A stretch of DNA of 64,000 nucleotides from NCBI RefSeq assembly GCF_041146395.1, contig NW_027182952.1, positions 93,501 through 157,500 of the forward strand. Reading direction: 5' to 3'. Under the pieces are notes generated by a model. That model was not told where the DNA came from, ran no database searches, and saw nothing but the letters and a program-made list of their open reading frames with translations. The position numbers were made by a program, and so were the translations under genes. Position 1 is the stretch's first letter; each line of letters starts with the position of its first letter. Source of the DNA: Eulemur rufifrons (taxonomy: Eukaryota; Chordata; Mammalia; Primates; Lemuridae). This document shows positions 27,991-38,859 of the stretch, in pieces.

Positions 27991-29240
27991 TTCACCTGCC
28001 AAACACATGCCCACTACTCTTCTCTGGGGATAATAAAAACAAACCAGCGATCTGACAGAGGGCCTGAACACCCATCCTGACCGACCCCACAAAAAAAAAA
28101 AGTACCGTCCAGCTACTAATTATAATGCCAATTTGCAAAATTTCCCTGCATTTTTAAACAATGGAGAAATGATGGTGGGATGATACTTAGAAGAATGGCT
28201 TCTTGTCAGTCTCCACTGACAAAAATAGGCAACACCAAGTCAGCTACGCCTCAGCATAGTTATGTCCGTAGCAGCCATATTTGGTTTCAGTAGGCACATA
28301 CACACGTTATCACAATTATGGTGAAACGCTGAAAACCTGCAAAGGATTTTCAACATACTGGTTAATTGAAAAGCTCTGAGGCATACTTCTTGGAACAAGC
28401 CAGTTTCCTATGCCCACGTATAGAGAAGTATATAGAACCATGGTGGATTCCCAGCTCATGAAGCAAAGGATTCTTAAAGTAACGGGATTACCATGCGGAT
28501 CCTGTTTAATTCTCCGAAACAGATCCGCAGTTTTCACCTGCCATACTAATACCCACTTCTCCTCTTTGGGGATAATAAAAACAAACCAGCGAACTGACAG
28601 AGGACCTGACCAACACATCCACAAAGACCCCACAGGAAAAAAAAAAAAAACACCGTAGCCTCGAGCTACTAATTATAATGCTAACTTGCAAAATTTTCCT
28701 GCATTTTTAAACAATGGAAAAATGATGTTGAGATGATACTTAGAAGAATGGATTCTTGTCAGTTTCCACTAACAAAAATAGGCAAAACCAAATCAGCTAC
28801 GCCTCAGCATCGTTATGTTCGTGGCAGCCATCTTGGGTTTCAGGAGGCACAAACAAACGTTATCACAATTATGGTGAAATGCTGAACACCTGCAAATAAT
28901 TTTCAACGTACTGGTTAATTGAAAAGCTGTGCGGCATACTTCTGGGAACAAGCCAGTTACCTGTTCCCTCGCAAAGAGGAGTATAAACAACCATGGTGGA
29001 TTTCCAGCTGATGAAGTAAAGGATTATTAAAGGAACGGGATGACCATGGAGATCATCGTTAATTCTCTGAAACAGTATCCGCCCTTTTGACCTGCCAAAC
29101 ACATGCCCACTTCTCCTCTCTGGGGATAATAAAAACTAACCAGCGAACTCACAGAGGGTCTGATCAACACATCCACATCGACCACACACACAAAAAAAAA
29201 CCATACCATCCAGCTACTAATTATAATGCTAACTTGCAAA
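27770..29240. repeat. Five-monomer higher-order repeat, copy 1
   Basis: A B-C-A run that recurs at 30.51-32.54 kb with an offset of 2738 bp, or 5 monomers. Both copies have 'ccatcctgaccgaccccac', 'aatgccaatttgcaaa', 'cagccatatttggtttcag' and 'caaaggattttcaacat'. Confidence 0.7.
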
Positions 29241-30509
29241 ATTTCCCTGCATTTTAAAACAATGGAAAAATGGTGGTGGGATGATACTTAGAAGAATGGC
29301 TTCTTGTCAGTCTCCTCTAACAAAAATAGGCAACACCAAGTCAGCTACTCCTCAGCATAGTTATGTCCGTCGCAGCCTTCTTGGGTTTCAGGAGGCACAA
29401 ACAAACGTTATTACAATTATGGTGAAACGCTGAACACCTGCAAATAATTTTCAACGTAGTGGTTAATTGAAAAGCTCTGCGGCATACTTCTTGGAACTAG
29501 CCAGTTACCTGTTCCCACGCAAAGAGGAGTATATAGAACCATGGTGGATTTCCAGCTGATGAAGTTAAGGTTTATTAAAGGAACGGGATGGTCATGGGGA
29601 TCATCGTTAATTCTCTGAAACAGAATCCGCCCTTTTCACCTGCCAAACACATGCCCACTTCTCCTCTCTGGGGATAATAAAAACTAACCAGCGAACTCAC
29701 AGAGGGTCTGATCAACACATCCACATCGACCACACACACACAAAAAAACCGCACCCTCCAGCTACTAATTATACTGCTAACTTGCAAAATTTCCCTGCAT
29801 TTTAAAACAATGGAAAAATGGTGGTGGGATGATACTTAGAAGAATGGCTTCTTGTCACTCTCCACTAACAAAAATAGGCAACACCAAGTCAGCTACTCCT
29901 CAGCATAGTTATGTCCGTCGCAGCCCTCTTGGGTTTCAGGAGGCAGAAACAAACGTTATCACAATTATGATGAAACGCTGAAAACCTGCAAATAATTTTC
30001 AACGTACTGGCTAATTGAAAAGCTCTGCGGCATACCTCTTGGAACAAGTCAGTTACCTGTTCCCACGCAAAGAGGAGTATATAGAACCATGGTGGATTTC
30101 CAGCTGATGAAGTAAAGGATTATTAAAGGAACGGGATGACCATGGGGATCATCGTTAATTCTCTGAAACAGAATCCACCCTTTTCACCTGCCAAACACAT
30201 GCCCACTTCTCCTCTCTGGGGATAATAAAAACTAACCAGTGAAGTGACAGAGGACCTGACCCACCCATCCACATCGACCACACAAAAAGAAAAACCGTAC
30301 CCTCCAGCTACTAATTATAATGCTAACTTGCAAAATTTCCCTGCTTTTTAAAACAATGGAAGAATGGTGGTGGGATGATTCTTAGAAGAATGGCTTCTTG
30401 TCTATCTCCACTAACAAAAATAGGCAACACCAAGTCAGCTACTCCTCAGCACAGTTATGTCTGTCGCAGGCTTCTTGGGTTTCAGGAGGCACATACAAAC
30501 GTTTTCAAA

Positions 30510-32540
30510 ATTATGGTGAAACGCTGAAAACCTGCAAATAATTTTCAACGTACTGGTTAATTTGAAAACTCTCCAGCATACTTCTTGGAAAAAGCCAGGT
30601 ACCTGTGCCCACGCATAGAGGAGTATATAGAAACATGGTGGAATCCCAGCTGATGAAGCAAAGGATTCTTAAAGGAATGAGATGACCATGCGGATCCTGT
30701 TTAATTCTCTGAAACAGAATCCGCACTTTTCACCTGCCAAACACATGCCCACTACTCTTCTCTGGGGATAATAAAAAGAAACCAGCGATCTGACAGAGGG
30801 CCTGAACACCCATCCTGACCGACCCCACAAAAAAAAAAAAGTACCCTCCAGCTACTAATTATAATGCCAATTTGCAAAATTTCCCTGCATTTTTAAACAA
30901 TGGAGAAATGATGGTGGGATGATACTTAGAAGAATGGCTTCTTGTCAGTCTCCACTGACAAAAATAGGCAACACCAAATCAGCTACGCCTCGGCATAGTT
31001 ATGTCCGTAGCAGCCATATTTGGTTTCAGTAGGCACATATACACGTTATCACAATTATGGTGAAACGCTGAAAACCTGCAAAGGATTTTCAACATAATGG
31101 TTAATTGAAAAGCTCTGAGGCATACTTCTTGGAACAAGCCAGTTTCCTGTGCCCACGCATAGAGAAGTATATAGAGCCATGGTGGATTCCCAGCTCATGA
31201 AGCAAAGGATTCTTAAAGGAACAGGATTACCATGCGGATCCTGTTTAATTCTCTGAAACAGATCCGCAGTTTTCACCTGCCATACTAATACCCACTTCTC
31301 CTGTCTGGGGATAATAAAAACAAACCAGCGAACTGACAGAGGGCCTGACCAACACATCCACACCGACCCCACAGGAAAAAAAAAATAAAAATACCGTAGT
31401 CTCCAGCTACTAATTATAATGCTAACTTGCAAAATTTCCCTGCATTTTTAAACAATGGAGAAATGATGGTGGGATGATACTTAGAAGAATGGCTTTTTGT
31501 CAGTCTCCACTGACAAAAATAGGCAACACCAAGTCAGCTACGCCTCAGCATAGTTATGTCCGTAGCAGCCATATTTGGTTTCAGTAGGCACATACACACG
31601 TTATCACAATTATGGTGAAACGCTGAAAACCTGCAAAGGATTTTCAACATACTGGTTAATTGAAAAGCTCTGAGGCATACTTCTTGGAACAAGCCAGTTT
31701 CCTGTGCCCACGCATAGAGAAGTATATAGAACCATGGTGGATTCCCAGCTCATGAAGCAAAGGATTCTTAAAGGAACAGGATTACCATGCGGATCCTGTT
31801 TAATTCTCTGAAACAGATCCGCAGTTTTCACCTGCCATACTAATACCCACTTCTCCTCTCTGGGGATAATAAAAACAAACCAGCGAACTGACAGAGGGCC
31901 TGAACAACACATCCACACCGACCCCACAGGAAAAAAAAAAAAAACACCGTAGCCTCCAGCTACTAATTATAATGCTAACTTGCAAAATTTTCCTGCATTT
32001 TTAAACAATGGAAAAATGATGGTGAGATGATACTTAGAAGAATGGATTCTTGTCAGTCTCCACTAACAAAAATAGGCAAAACCAAGTCAGCTACGCCTCA
32101 GCATCGTTATGTTCGTGGCAGCCATCTTGGGTTTCAGGAGGCACAAACAAACGTTAAGTTATCACAATTATGGTGAAACGCTGAACACCTGCAAATAATT
32201 TTCAACGTAGTGGTTAATTGAAAAGCTCTGCGGCATACTTCTTGGAACAAGCCAGTTACCTGTTCCCACGCAAAGAGGAGTATATAGAACCATGGTGGAT
32301 TTCCAGCTGATGAAGTAAAGGATTACTAAAGGAACGGGATGACCATGGGGATCATCGTTAATTCTCTGAAACAGAATCGGCCCTTTTCCCCTGCCAAACA
32401 CATGCCCACTTCTCCTCTCTGGGGATAATAAAAACTAACCAGCGAACTGACAGAGGGTCTGACACCCCCCATCCACATCGACCACTCACACAAAAAAAAC
32501 CGTACCCTCCAGGTACTAATTATAATGCTAACTTGCAAAA
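30510..32540. repeat. Five-monomer higher-order repeat, copy 2, with an internal monomer duplication
   Basis: Same B-C-A run as 27.77-29.24 kb, but the class C monomer is present twice in tandem (about 31.04-31.43 and 31.59-31.98 kb). The two copies are nearly identical and share 'aggaacaggattaccatg'. This is a recent single-monomer duplication. Confidence 0.75.
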
Positions 32541-34645
32541 TTTCCCTGCATTTTAAAACAATGGAAAAATGGTGGTGGGATGATACTTAGAAGAATGGCT
32601 TCTTGTCAGTCTCCACTAACAAAAATAGGCAACACCAAGTCAGCTACTCCTCAGCATAGTTATGTCCGTCGCAGCCTTCTTGGGTTTCAGGAGGCACATA
32701 CAAACTTTATCACAATTATGGTGAAACGCTGAACACCTGCAAATAATTTTCAACGTAGTGGTTAATTGAAAAGCTCTGCGGCATACATCTTGGAACAAGC
32801 CAGTTACCTGTTCCCACGCAAAGAGGAGTATATAGAACCATGGTGGATTTCCAGCTGATGAAGTAAAGGATTATTAAAGGAACGGGATGACCATGGGGAT
32901 CATCGTTAATTCTCTGAAACAGAATCCGCCCTTTTCACCTACCAAACACATGCCCACTTCTCCTCTCTGGGGATAATAAAAACTAACCAGGGGACTGACA
33001 GAGGGCCTGACCCCCCCATCTACATCGACCACACACACAAAAAAAAACCGTACCCTCCAGCTACTAATTATAATGCTAACTTGCAAAATTTCCCTGCATT
33101 TTAAAACAATGGAAAAATGGTGGTGGGATGATGCTTAGAAGAATGGCTTCTTGTCAGTCTCCACTAACAAATTAGGCAACACCAAGTCAGCTACTCCTCA
33201 GCATAGTTATGTCCGTCGCAGCCTTCTTGGGTTTCAGGAGATACAAACAAACGTTATCACAATTATGGTCAAACGCTGAATACCTGCAAATAATTTTCAA
33301 CGTAGTGGTTAATTGAAAAGCTCTGCGGCATACTTCTTGGAACAAGCCAATTACCTGTTACCACGCAAAGAGGAGTATATAGAACCATGGTGGATTTCCA
33401 GCTGGTGTAATAAAGGATTATTAAAGGAATGGGATGACCATGGGGATCATCCTTAATTCTCTGAAACAGAATCCGCCCTTTTCACCTGCCAAACACATGC
33501 CCACTTCTCCTCTCTGGGGATAATAAAAACTAACCAGCGAACTGACAGAGGGCCTGACCCCCCCATCCACATCGACCACACACAAAAATAAAACCGTACC
33601 CTCCAGCTACTAATTATAATGCTAACTTGCAAAATTTCCCTGCATTTTAAAACAATGGAAAAATGGTGGTGGGATGATACTTAGAAGAATGGCTTCTTGT
33701 CAGTCTCCATGAACAAAAATAGGCAACACCAAGTCAGCTACTCCTCAGCATAGTTTTGTCCGTCGCAGCCTTCTTGGGTTTCAGGAGGCACAAACAAACG
33801 TTATCACAATTATGGTGAAACGCTGAACACCTGCAAATAATTTTCATCGTAGTGGTTAATTGAAAAGCTCTGCGGCATTCTTCTTGGAACAAGCCACTTG
33901 CCTGTTCCCACGCAAAGAGGAGTATATAGAACCATGGTGGATTTCCAGCTGATGAAGTAAAGGATTATTAAAGGAACGGGATGACCATGGGGATCATCGT
34001 TAATTCTCTGAAACAGAATCCGCCCTTTTCTCCTGCCAAACACATGCCCACTTCTCCTCTCTGGTTATAATAAAAACTAACCAGCGAACTGACAGAGGGC
34101 CTGACCCCACCATCCACATCGACCACACAAAAAAAAAAACCGTACCCTCCAGCTACTAATTATAATGCTAACTTGCAAAATTTCCCTGCATTTTAAAACA
34201 ATGGAAAAATGGTGGTGGGATGATACTTAGAAGAATGGCTTCTTGTCTGTCTCTACTAACAAAAATAGGCAACACCAAGTCAGCTACTCCTCAGCATAGT
34301 TATGTCCGTCGCAGCCTTCTTGGCTTTCAGGAGGCACATACAAACGTTATCACAATTATGGTGAAATGCTGAAAACCTGCAAATAATTTTCAACGTACTG
34401 GTTAATTTGAAAACTCTCCAGCATACTTCTTGGAACAAGCCAGGTACCTGTGCCCACGCATAGAGGAGTATATAGAAACATGGTGGAATCCCAGCTGATG
34501 AAGCAAAGGATTCTTAAAGGAATGAGATGACCATGCGGATACTGTTTAATTCTCTGAAACAGAATCCGCACTTTTCACCTGCCAAACACATGCCCACTAC
34601 TCTTCTCTGGGGATAATAAAAACAAACCAGCGATCTGACAGAGGT

Positions 34646-34651
34646 CCTGAA
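34646..34651. repeat. Target-site duplication, left of provirus
   Basis: The 6-bp sequence 'cctgaa' is repeated directly at 40927-40932. Joining the flanks restores an ordinary monomer ('gcctgaacacccatcctgac', as near 28060). A 6-bp duplication fits class II endogenous retroviruses. Confidence 0.92.
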
Positions 34652-34732
34652 TACGGGGAGTTAGCTACGCTCCCCGCAAAGAGGTCCTTTTCTCTTTGTT
34701 CTGATCAGATCTCTAAGTTGACTACGCCAGTT
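34652..34732 (-). repeat. Duplicated LTR terminus with embedded primer-binding-site fragment
   Basis: The end-of-LTR hairpin segment 'gggagttagctacgctccc' occurs twice, at about 34656 and 34736. Between the two copies lies 'gactacgcca' + 'gtt' (34720-34732). These are the same 13 bases that join the primer-binding site to the LTR at 40124-40136. The 3' LTR thus reads LTR end, gap, partial PBS, then LTR end again. Confidence 0.85.
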
Positions 34733-35616
34733 TGCAGGGAGTTAGCTACGCTCCCTGCAAAGAGGTTTTTTCTTCCGATCAGGTCTCTCAGGCAGGGGTC
34801 ATCGCAAAGGATGAAAAATATAGTAGGAAACAGAAATAAAAATATAAAGTAATGGCAATAATAATACACAGAGCCAAAGATATAGTTTATAAAGTGAAAG
34901 TTTATGAAAATAGATAAAGAAGGGTATCCGGATGGAAATATTTTACCCGCATCAAATATTTCCCCGACTGAAACTCCACACAGGTATTATATAGGGTACA
35001 TACAGGCTCCGGTTGCCAAGGGCAACGGGATTTTGATACTAACAGGCAGTTTGCTTTAGGGTCAAAGTCTCCTAAAAGTCTACTACAGATCCTTTAACTA
35101 ACTCTAACTAGGGGAACAATGGGTTATAAAATCTTCTTGGGGCAAACTTCTAAGTTTTATGATAAGGCTATTACTTTAGCAACAAACAGAGACATCTTGG
35201 CTCTGGTGATTGTGTTCTTGGAGACAGAGATGATCCCAGAAGTCAACATGGGCTGTGCTTTGTGTTAATTACTTGAACCGCATGGTTCCATCTGGGCCCG
35301 GCTTGGGCATTAGCATATCTATGTGATTAGCTCTCATCTCCGGGGGTCCACCTGTCAGCAGCACCAGCAACCTTTGGTCCTAAGGGAGGCCTGCCTTGTC
35401 TTTCAAAACAGGTGAGAACCAAAGGCCCAGTTTACAGCTGTCTCCTTGAGATGCAGCTTCTACTGACCAGCAAGACGCCCTCCTGAGACGAGGCAGCTTT
35501 TGAACTAACACATTTATCTTTTCCTTAAGGCAAAGCCTTATTTGACTTCTGAAATCAAATCTTGTCTCCAGAAATACAGGGGGCATTTCTACAACTCAGT
35601 ATTCTTAGGCTCAACA
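34652..35616 (-). repeat. 3' LTR of the provirus (965 bp)
   Basis: Viral sequence starts TGTTGAGCC at 35616 and ends ...CCCCGTA at 34652. The matching end of the 5' LTR is ...CCCCGCA, so the terminal CA has become TA by a C-to-T change. From 34885 to 35616 it aligns without gaps to 40195-40926, with mismatches only at 34920 (a/g) and 35323 (g/c). It is longer than the 5' LTR because it keeps a ~115-bp stretch the other copy lost and carries a duplicated terminus (34652-34732). Confidence 0.93.
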
Positions 35617-36680
35617 TCTCCCCCTTTTTTATTTTTTGAAGAAAGGTGATGGAGTTGGACAGCCATCACAGCGAGGAGTTGGTCTCTGGATTCTTGTCTG
35701 CTTCGGAGTTTTCTCCAGACTATAAATAAACACAAGCAAAGGATTAAAATAATGCTAAAAGTTACAATAGTGGAACTCCCATAGATCTTAAGATGATAAA
35801 GTGGATCAGCTGACTCCAAACCAGAAGAGATGTCATCAATAATGTCAGCTTCAGAGAGCAATTTAAGTTTGTGACTGAAGGTACTTAATATTTCTTGTTG
35901 TAAATTTTTAATCTCTTCAGTCAGATTTCCTTGATTAAGTAGATGTTTTTTGATGTTTTCCCAAGGAAACCGAGTTTGATTATATATATGAGGTGTAACA
36001 CAAAATTGAGTGATATTCCAATCACAACGAAGTCTAAGTTGCTTTTGTAGACTTATAACCTGGTCTCCCAACAAGGTGACTGCTTGCTGTAAGTCAGCCA
36101 CTTGAGTAGCTAATTTAGAGTCAATTTGATTTTGTGTAGACCATAATTGATTTGAATCATGGTGCCAGTTTTGAACAAATTCAGTGGTCTGAACGGTCTG
36201 ATGTAGAGCCACACCTGCGGTGGCCGCAGAAGCAGTGACAGCAATGATTCCCAAAATAGCTGCTATTAAGAGACCAATAAATCTTTTTGTACGTTTAAGA
36301 ATGTGGTTAAGTAGTTTATCCAAAAGGAACATTGCTGGTGTTTCTTGCCAGACTCTATTCATTTTAACAGGTAACCACAGTCCTGTTCTGGCTTTGAAAA
36401 TATAAAGTGTTTCTTTATAAGGGTTGAACTTTATAGAATTCTTAATACAGGTATAATAAGAACAGTTGTCACAGGTCACTAGGAAAGAAGGTTCTTTATA
36501 AACAGCATGTCCAATCATAAATAAGTAAGGCAGTCTAACACAAACTTGAATATAATGAGTAGAATTTAAATTAAAAGTCCATTCTCGGCTATTGTTTGTA
36601 TCCAGTGTGTGTGCTAATCCAGGCCTGCAAAGGGTGCAAAGCAGCTGATATTTTCCACAATTGATCATGAATAGGGCCAT
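35589..36680 (-). CDS. env: Partial env: surface-subunit C-terminus plus complete transmembrane subunit (363 codons)
   Basis: One open frame covers the end of the surface subunit and a whole transmembrane subunit. Visible in order: cysteine-rich segment (residues 70-78, C-x2-C then C), R-T-K-R furin-type site (130-133), hydrophobic A/G-rich fusion peptide (134-158), heptad-rich helix (about 160-215), a C-x7-C disulphide pair (219, 227), N-glycosylation sites, membrane anchor (about 304-323) and a 40-residue tail. The tail is encoded across the polypurine tract and the first 28 bases of the LTR. In related viruses this subunit drives membrane fusion. Here the frame starts at an internal ATG without a signal peptide; the real N-terminal part lies upstream in other frames, so normal export is unlikely from this copy alone. 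The intact frame may simply reflect recent insertion. Confidence 0.85.
   Translation of the reverse strand: MALFMINCGKYQLLCTLCRPGLAHTLDTNNSREWTFNLNSTHYIQVCVRLPYLFMIGHAVYKEPSFLVTCDNCSYYTCIKNSIKFNPYKETLYIFKARTGLWLPVKMNRVWQETPAMFLLDKLLNHILKRTKRFIGLLIAAILGIIAVTASAATAGVALHQTVQTTEFVQNWHHDSNQLWSTQNQIDSKLATQVADLQQAVTLLGDQVISLQKQLRLRCDWNITQFCVTPHIYNQTRFPWENIKKHLLNQGNLTEEIKNLQQEILSTFSHKLKLLSEADIIDDISSGLESADPLYHLKIYGSSTIVTFSIILILCLCLFIVWRKLRSRQESRDQLLAVMAVQLHHLSSKNKKGGDVEPKNTEL
35617..35630 (-). other. Polypurine tract
   Basis: On the viral strand this is AAAAAAGGGGGAGA, directly before the TG of the 3' LTR. This is the normal site and composition of the plus-strand DNA primer in retroviruses. It also lies inside the env open frame and encodes part of the K-K-G-G-D tail. 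Confidence 0.93.
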
Positions 36681-37228
36681 CTAAAATATGAGGAGCTGGA
36701 GAGCTCATACCATCATTGAGCCATGTAATATGACTTTTAAGGTCAGTGTCTTTTACAGACATCGAGGTGGCAGTTTTATTCCAATGAAGCTTTTTAAAAT
36801 TGTGAGAGGAGGCAGGATGTCCATAGGGACTCCAGTCTAGGACAACACCATAAGATGTGGACCCAGCAAGAATGCGCCCCGTGTGAGCTCTATAATTGTC
36901 CCATTGTACCCAAGTTTTAGGATCAGAAATTATTACTTTCTTACAAAGGGGTATATCTGTGGGTGCAATTTTAGAATGCCCAATAGTGATGTGTCTGGTT
37001 GCCAGACACTCTTACCACCATGCTCACCACGCAGATCATGGCAAGAAAAAGATTTACAGACGTTTTAGGTACAAATGTCCGGTTCAATATCTTGTCTGCT
37101 TCTTTGTATGTTCTCTTCAGCTGTCCCCACGTCATGGTCTGTGCCTGACGTGTCTTCTGCTTTTTCCCCTTGAGTTTCCACTCTGGGTTTGATTCTTCTG
37201 CTTGGAATCCAGACTGTTGGTCTGTCAT
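36594..37228 (-). pseudogene. env: env 5' part: signal peptide and truncated surface subunit, frameshifted
   Basis: An ATG at 37228 opens 85 codons that look like a long betaretroviral Env leader: a charged N-terminus (E-E-S-N, K-G-K-K-Q-K), W-G-Q-L-K, and then a hydrophobic run (L-F-L-A-M-I-C-V-V-S-M-V-V). The frame closes at 36971. Surface-subunit-like sequence continues in a different frame from about 36996 to a TAG near 36594, with motifs such as D-P-K-T-W-V-Q-W and L-D-W-S-P-Y-G. It then shifts again relative to the transmembrane frame. The surface part is far shorter than usual, so a large internal deletion is inferred. The env start overlaps the end of pol, as is normal for these viruses. 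Confidence 0.8.
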
Positions 37229-37925
37229 CTGTCAAAACACAAGCAAAAACTCTCCCCCACACCTTTGCCCATCCTTTTTTCCATTTATTTTCTACATTAT
37301 CTTTCCACCAGATAGGCTGGTGAGGGAAAGAGTCTGATTGTGGACTCCCATTCCAATGCTTTTCTATTGCTGTTAATTTATCTTCCTTATGAATATTCAA
37401 AAAATTTTAGGTAAATAAGGCTTGATTTATTCTGTCTTTGGGAGACTGTCTACCTCCCCCTTTTTGTTTTAATAACATGTTTTTTAAAGTTTGATGTGTA
37501 CGTTCTATAATACCTTGTCCTTGAGGATTATAAGGAATGCCAGTAATGTGCTTGATGTCTCATTTAATATAAAAAGCTGCAAAAGAATGACTAGTGTAAG
37601 CAGGGCCATTGTCAGTTTTAATGGTGGCTGGGACTCCCATTTATACAAAACAGGAGTGTAAACGTGAAAGTACATGTCTAACAGTTTCTCCAGAGGATGG
37701 AGTAGCCATAATAAGACTGGAATAAGTATCTACAGTAACACGTACAATACCTAACTTGCCAAATTTAGGAATATGAGTAACATCCATTTGCCATAATTCA
37801 TTTGGCGAGAGACCTCGAGGATTAAGTCCTGCAGAAAATTTAAGCTGATTAATTAATTGACAAGTGGGACAATGAGAAACAATACGTTTGGCTTGATTAT
37901 TAATTGTATAATTATATTGATTATT
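37065..37925 (-). pseudogene. pol: pol: integrase, with three in-frame stops
   Basis: This remnant shows the second half of the zinc-binding motif (H-C-P-T-C), the core with all three acidic residues in context (Q-M-D-V-T-H; K-T-D-N-G-P; G-I-I-E-R-T-H) and a C-terminal DNA-binding domain rich in W and K (W-W-K-D-N, K-K-G-W-A-K-V-W). In-frame stops lie at about 37641-37643 (TAA), 37560-37562 (TGA) and 37407-37409 (TAA). The first half of the zinc finger is missing because of the deletion that fuses this to the RT stub near 37925. The last codons (end near 37065) overlap the env leader. Integrase joins viral DNA to the host genome; this copy cannot make a full protein. Confidence 0.9.
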
Positions 37926-38200
37926 TTTAAATCAGTTAACATTTGCCATTTGCCAGATTTCTTTTTAATAACAAATATAGGAGAATTCCACGGACTGGTG
38001 GACTCCTCTATATGTCCTGCTTGTAATTGTTCTTCTCCTAATATTTGAAGAGCACCCAATTTTTCTTGGTTTAGTGGCCACTGCTCTGTCCATATAGGCT
38101 TTTGTGATATCCAATTTAAAGCCAGAGCATAATGGTGCTTTTCAGCAGCAGTGGCCGCTATCCAAAATTTGGATAGCATAAACCATGCCGAGAAGTATGT
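37926..38200 (-). pseudogene. pol: pol: N-terminal stub of reverse transcriptase
   Basis: About 85 codons resemble the start of a betaretroviral reverse transcriptase: P-I-W-T-E-Q-W-P-L, then [19 protein letters not shown] and I-K-K-K-S-G-K-W. The sequence then breaks into integrase in another frame around 37925. The palm with the catalytic Y-x-D-D, the connection domain and RNase H are all absent, so roughly 2 kb has been deleted. Without these it has no polymerase activity. Confidence 0.88.
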
Positions 38201-38214
38201 GCCTTTGGTGCCTC

Positions 38215-38650
38215 GAAAGTCTTAGCCCCTTGGCTCCTTTTACCCAAACCAAAACAAGGGTTATAATTCATATTTAACATAATCTGTTTAGCAGGAGCAG
38301 ATGTATTAGGTATATTGATGTATGCTCCCTATTGCTGTAACAAATCTCTTCCCCACAAATTAATAGTGATGTTAGCCACGTAAGGTTTTAAAGTGGCTGT
38401 CTGTCCATCAGGACCTGAACAATTTAAAATTTGTCGACTTTGAAATATGTCAGTCATCGTTCCTATTCCGGTAAGAACAGTAGGAACTTCTTGTAAAGGC
38501 CAAGCCTTTGGCCAAAAACTTTTAGAAATAATTGTAACATCAGCCCCAGTATCTACAAGTCCAACAAAAGATTTGCCATTTAACTTAATCTCTAATTGAG
38601 GTCTCTGGTCATTAATTAAAGCTTGCCAATACACTTTAGTTCCAGTGCTC
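38215..38650 (-). pseudogene. pro: pro: retroviral aspartic protease with G-patch-like tail, one in-frame stop
   Basis: The frame from about 38634 carries L-V-D-T-G-A-D-V-T-I-I, the D-T-G active-site loop of a retropepsin, then the flap region and G-R-D-L-L. A TAG near 38331 interrupts it. The same frame continues with N-P-C-F-G-L-G-K-R-S-Q-G, a glycine-rich patch like the C-terminal tail of betaretroviral proteases. The protease cuts the Gag and Pol polyproteins and works as a dimer. Except for the stop, the core looks intact. It follows the dUTPase segment directly, as in betaretroviruses. Confidence 0.88.
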
Positions 38651-38850
38651 CCAAAACCTCCTTGCCTTAGAACTTCTGTATATAAGGTAACAATAGAAGT
38701 TGTGCAATACGGTCTCTAGCCTGAATAAGATAATCAAAATTGGAACTCATCATTAACTGAAATTTTTCCTGAGTAATCTGAATCAACTATACCCAAATGT
38801 ACTGAAATCCCTTTTAAGGTAAGAGAGCTCCGGTCAGTGATAAAAGCTCC
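38640..38850 (-). pseudogene. dUTPase C-terminal remnant
   Basis: Short stretches match the late dUTPase motifs: G-I-V-D-S-D-Y-S-G (motif 3 type), A-R-D-R-I-A-Q-L-L-L-L-P-Y (motif 4 type) and a glycine-rich R-Q-G-G-F-G-S-T end (motif 5 type). They lie in shifted frames and with stops between them. In betaretroviruses dUTPase is fused N-terminal to protease and lowers dUTP during reverse transcription. The N-terminal half is not visible here. Confidence 0.75.
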
Positions 38851-38859
38851 GGAAAGTTG

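Larger units (their letters stand above)
1..34651. repeat. ST-I satellite array, block 1 (~63 monomers of ~548 bp)
   Basis: Head-to-tail tandem monomers about 545-556 bp long fill this block. Landmarks recur once per unit: 'ttcacctgcc', 'ggggataataaaaac', a C-rich then A-rich tract (A7 to about A18), 'ccctccagctactaatta', 'aaaatttccctgcattt', 'tgatacttagaagaatgg', 'caacaccaagtcagct', 'gagtatatagaaccatgg' and a degenerate palindrome around 'ggatcctgttt'. All copies read in the same direction. Five sequence classes (A-E, see summary) recur in ordered runs, so the array has higher-order structure. No gene-like sequence interrupts it. The many short open frames on the minus strand are copies of the same non-coding monomer. 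The family is not one I can name. Confidence 0.97.

Noticed and set aside
887..34571. Dozens of 60-140 codon minus-strand open frames with shared protein-like sequence
   Set aside because: They repeat at the monomer period, overlap one another in different frames, start and stop at varied points and are destroyed by indels in neighbouring units. They are by-products of a repeated non-coding unit.
1..34651. CRISPR-like array
   Set aside because: The repeated unit is the whole ~548-bp monomer with no unique spacers, in a mammalian context.
35380..35586. 68-codon frame, identical in both LTRs (also 40690-40896)
   Set aside because: Identity simply follows from LTR identity. I see no similarity to a known LTR-encoded protein and no evidence of selection.
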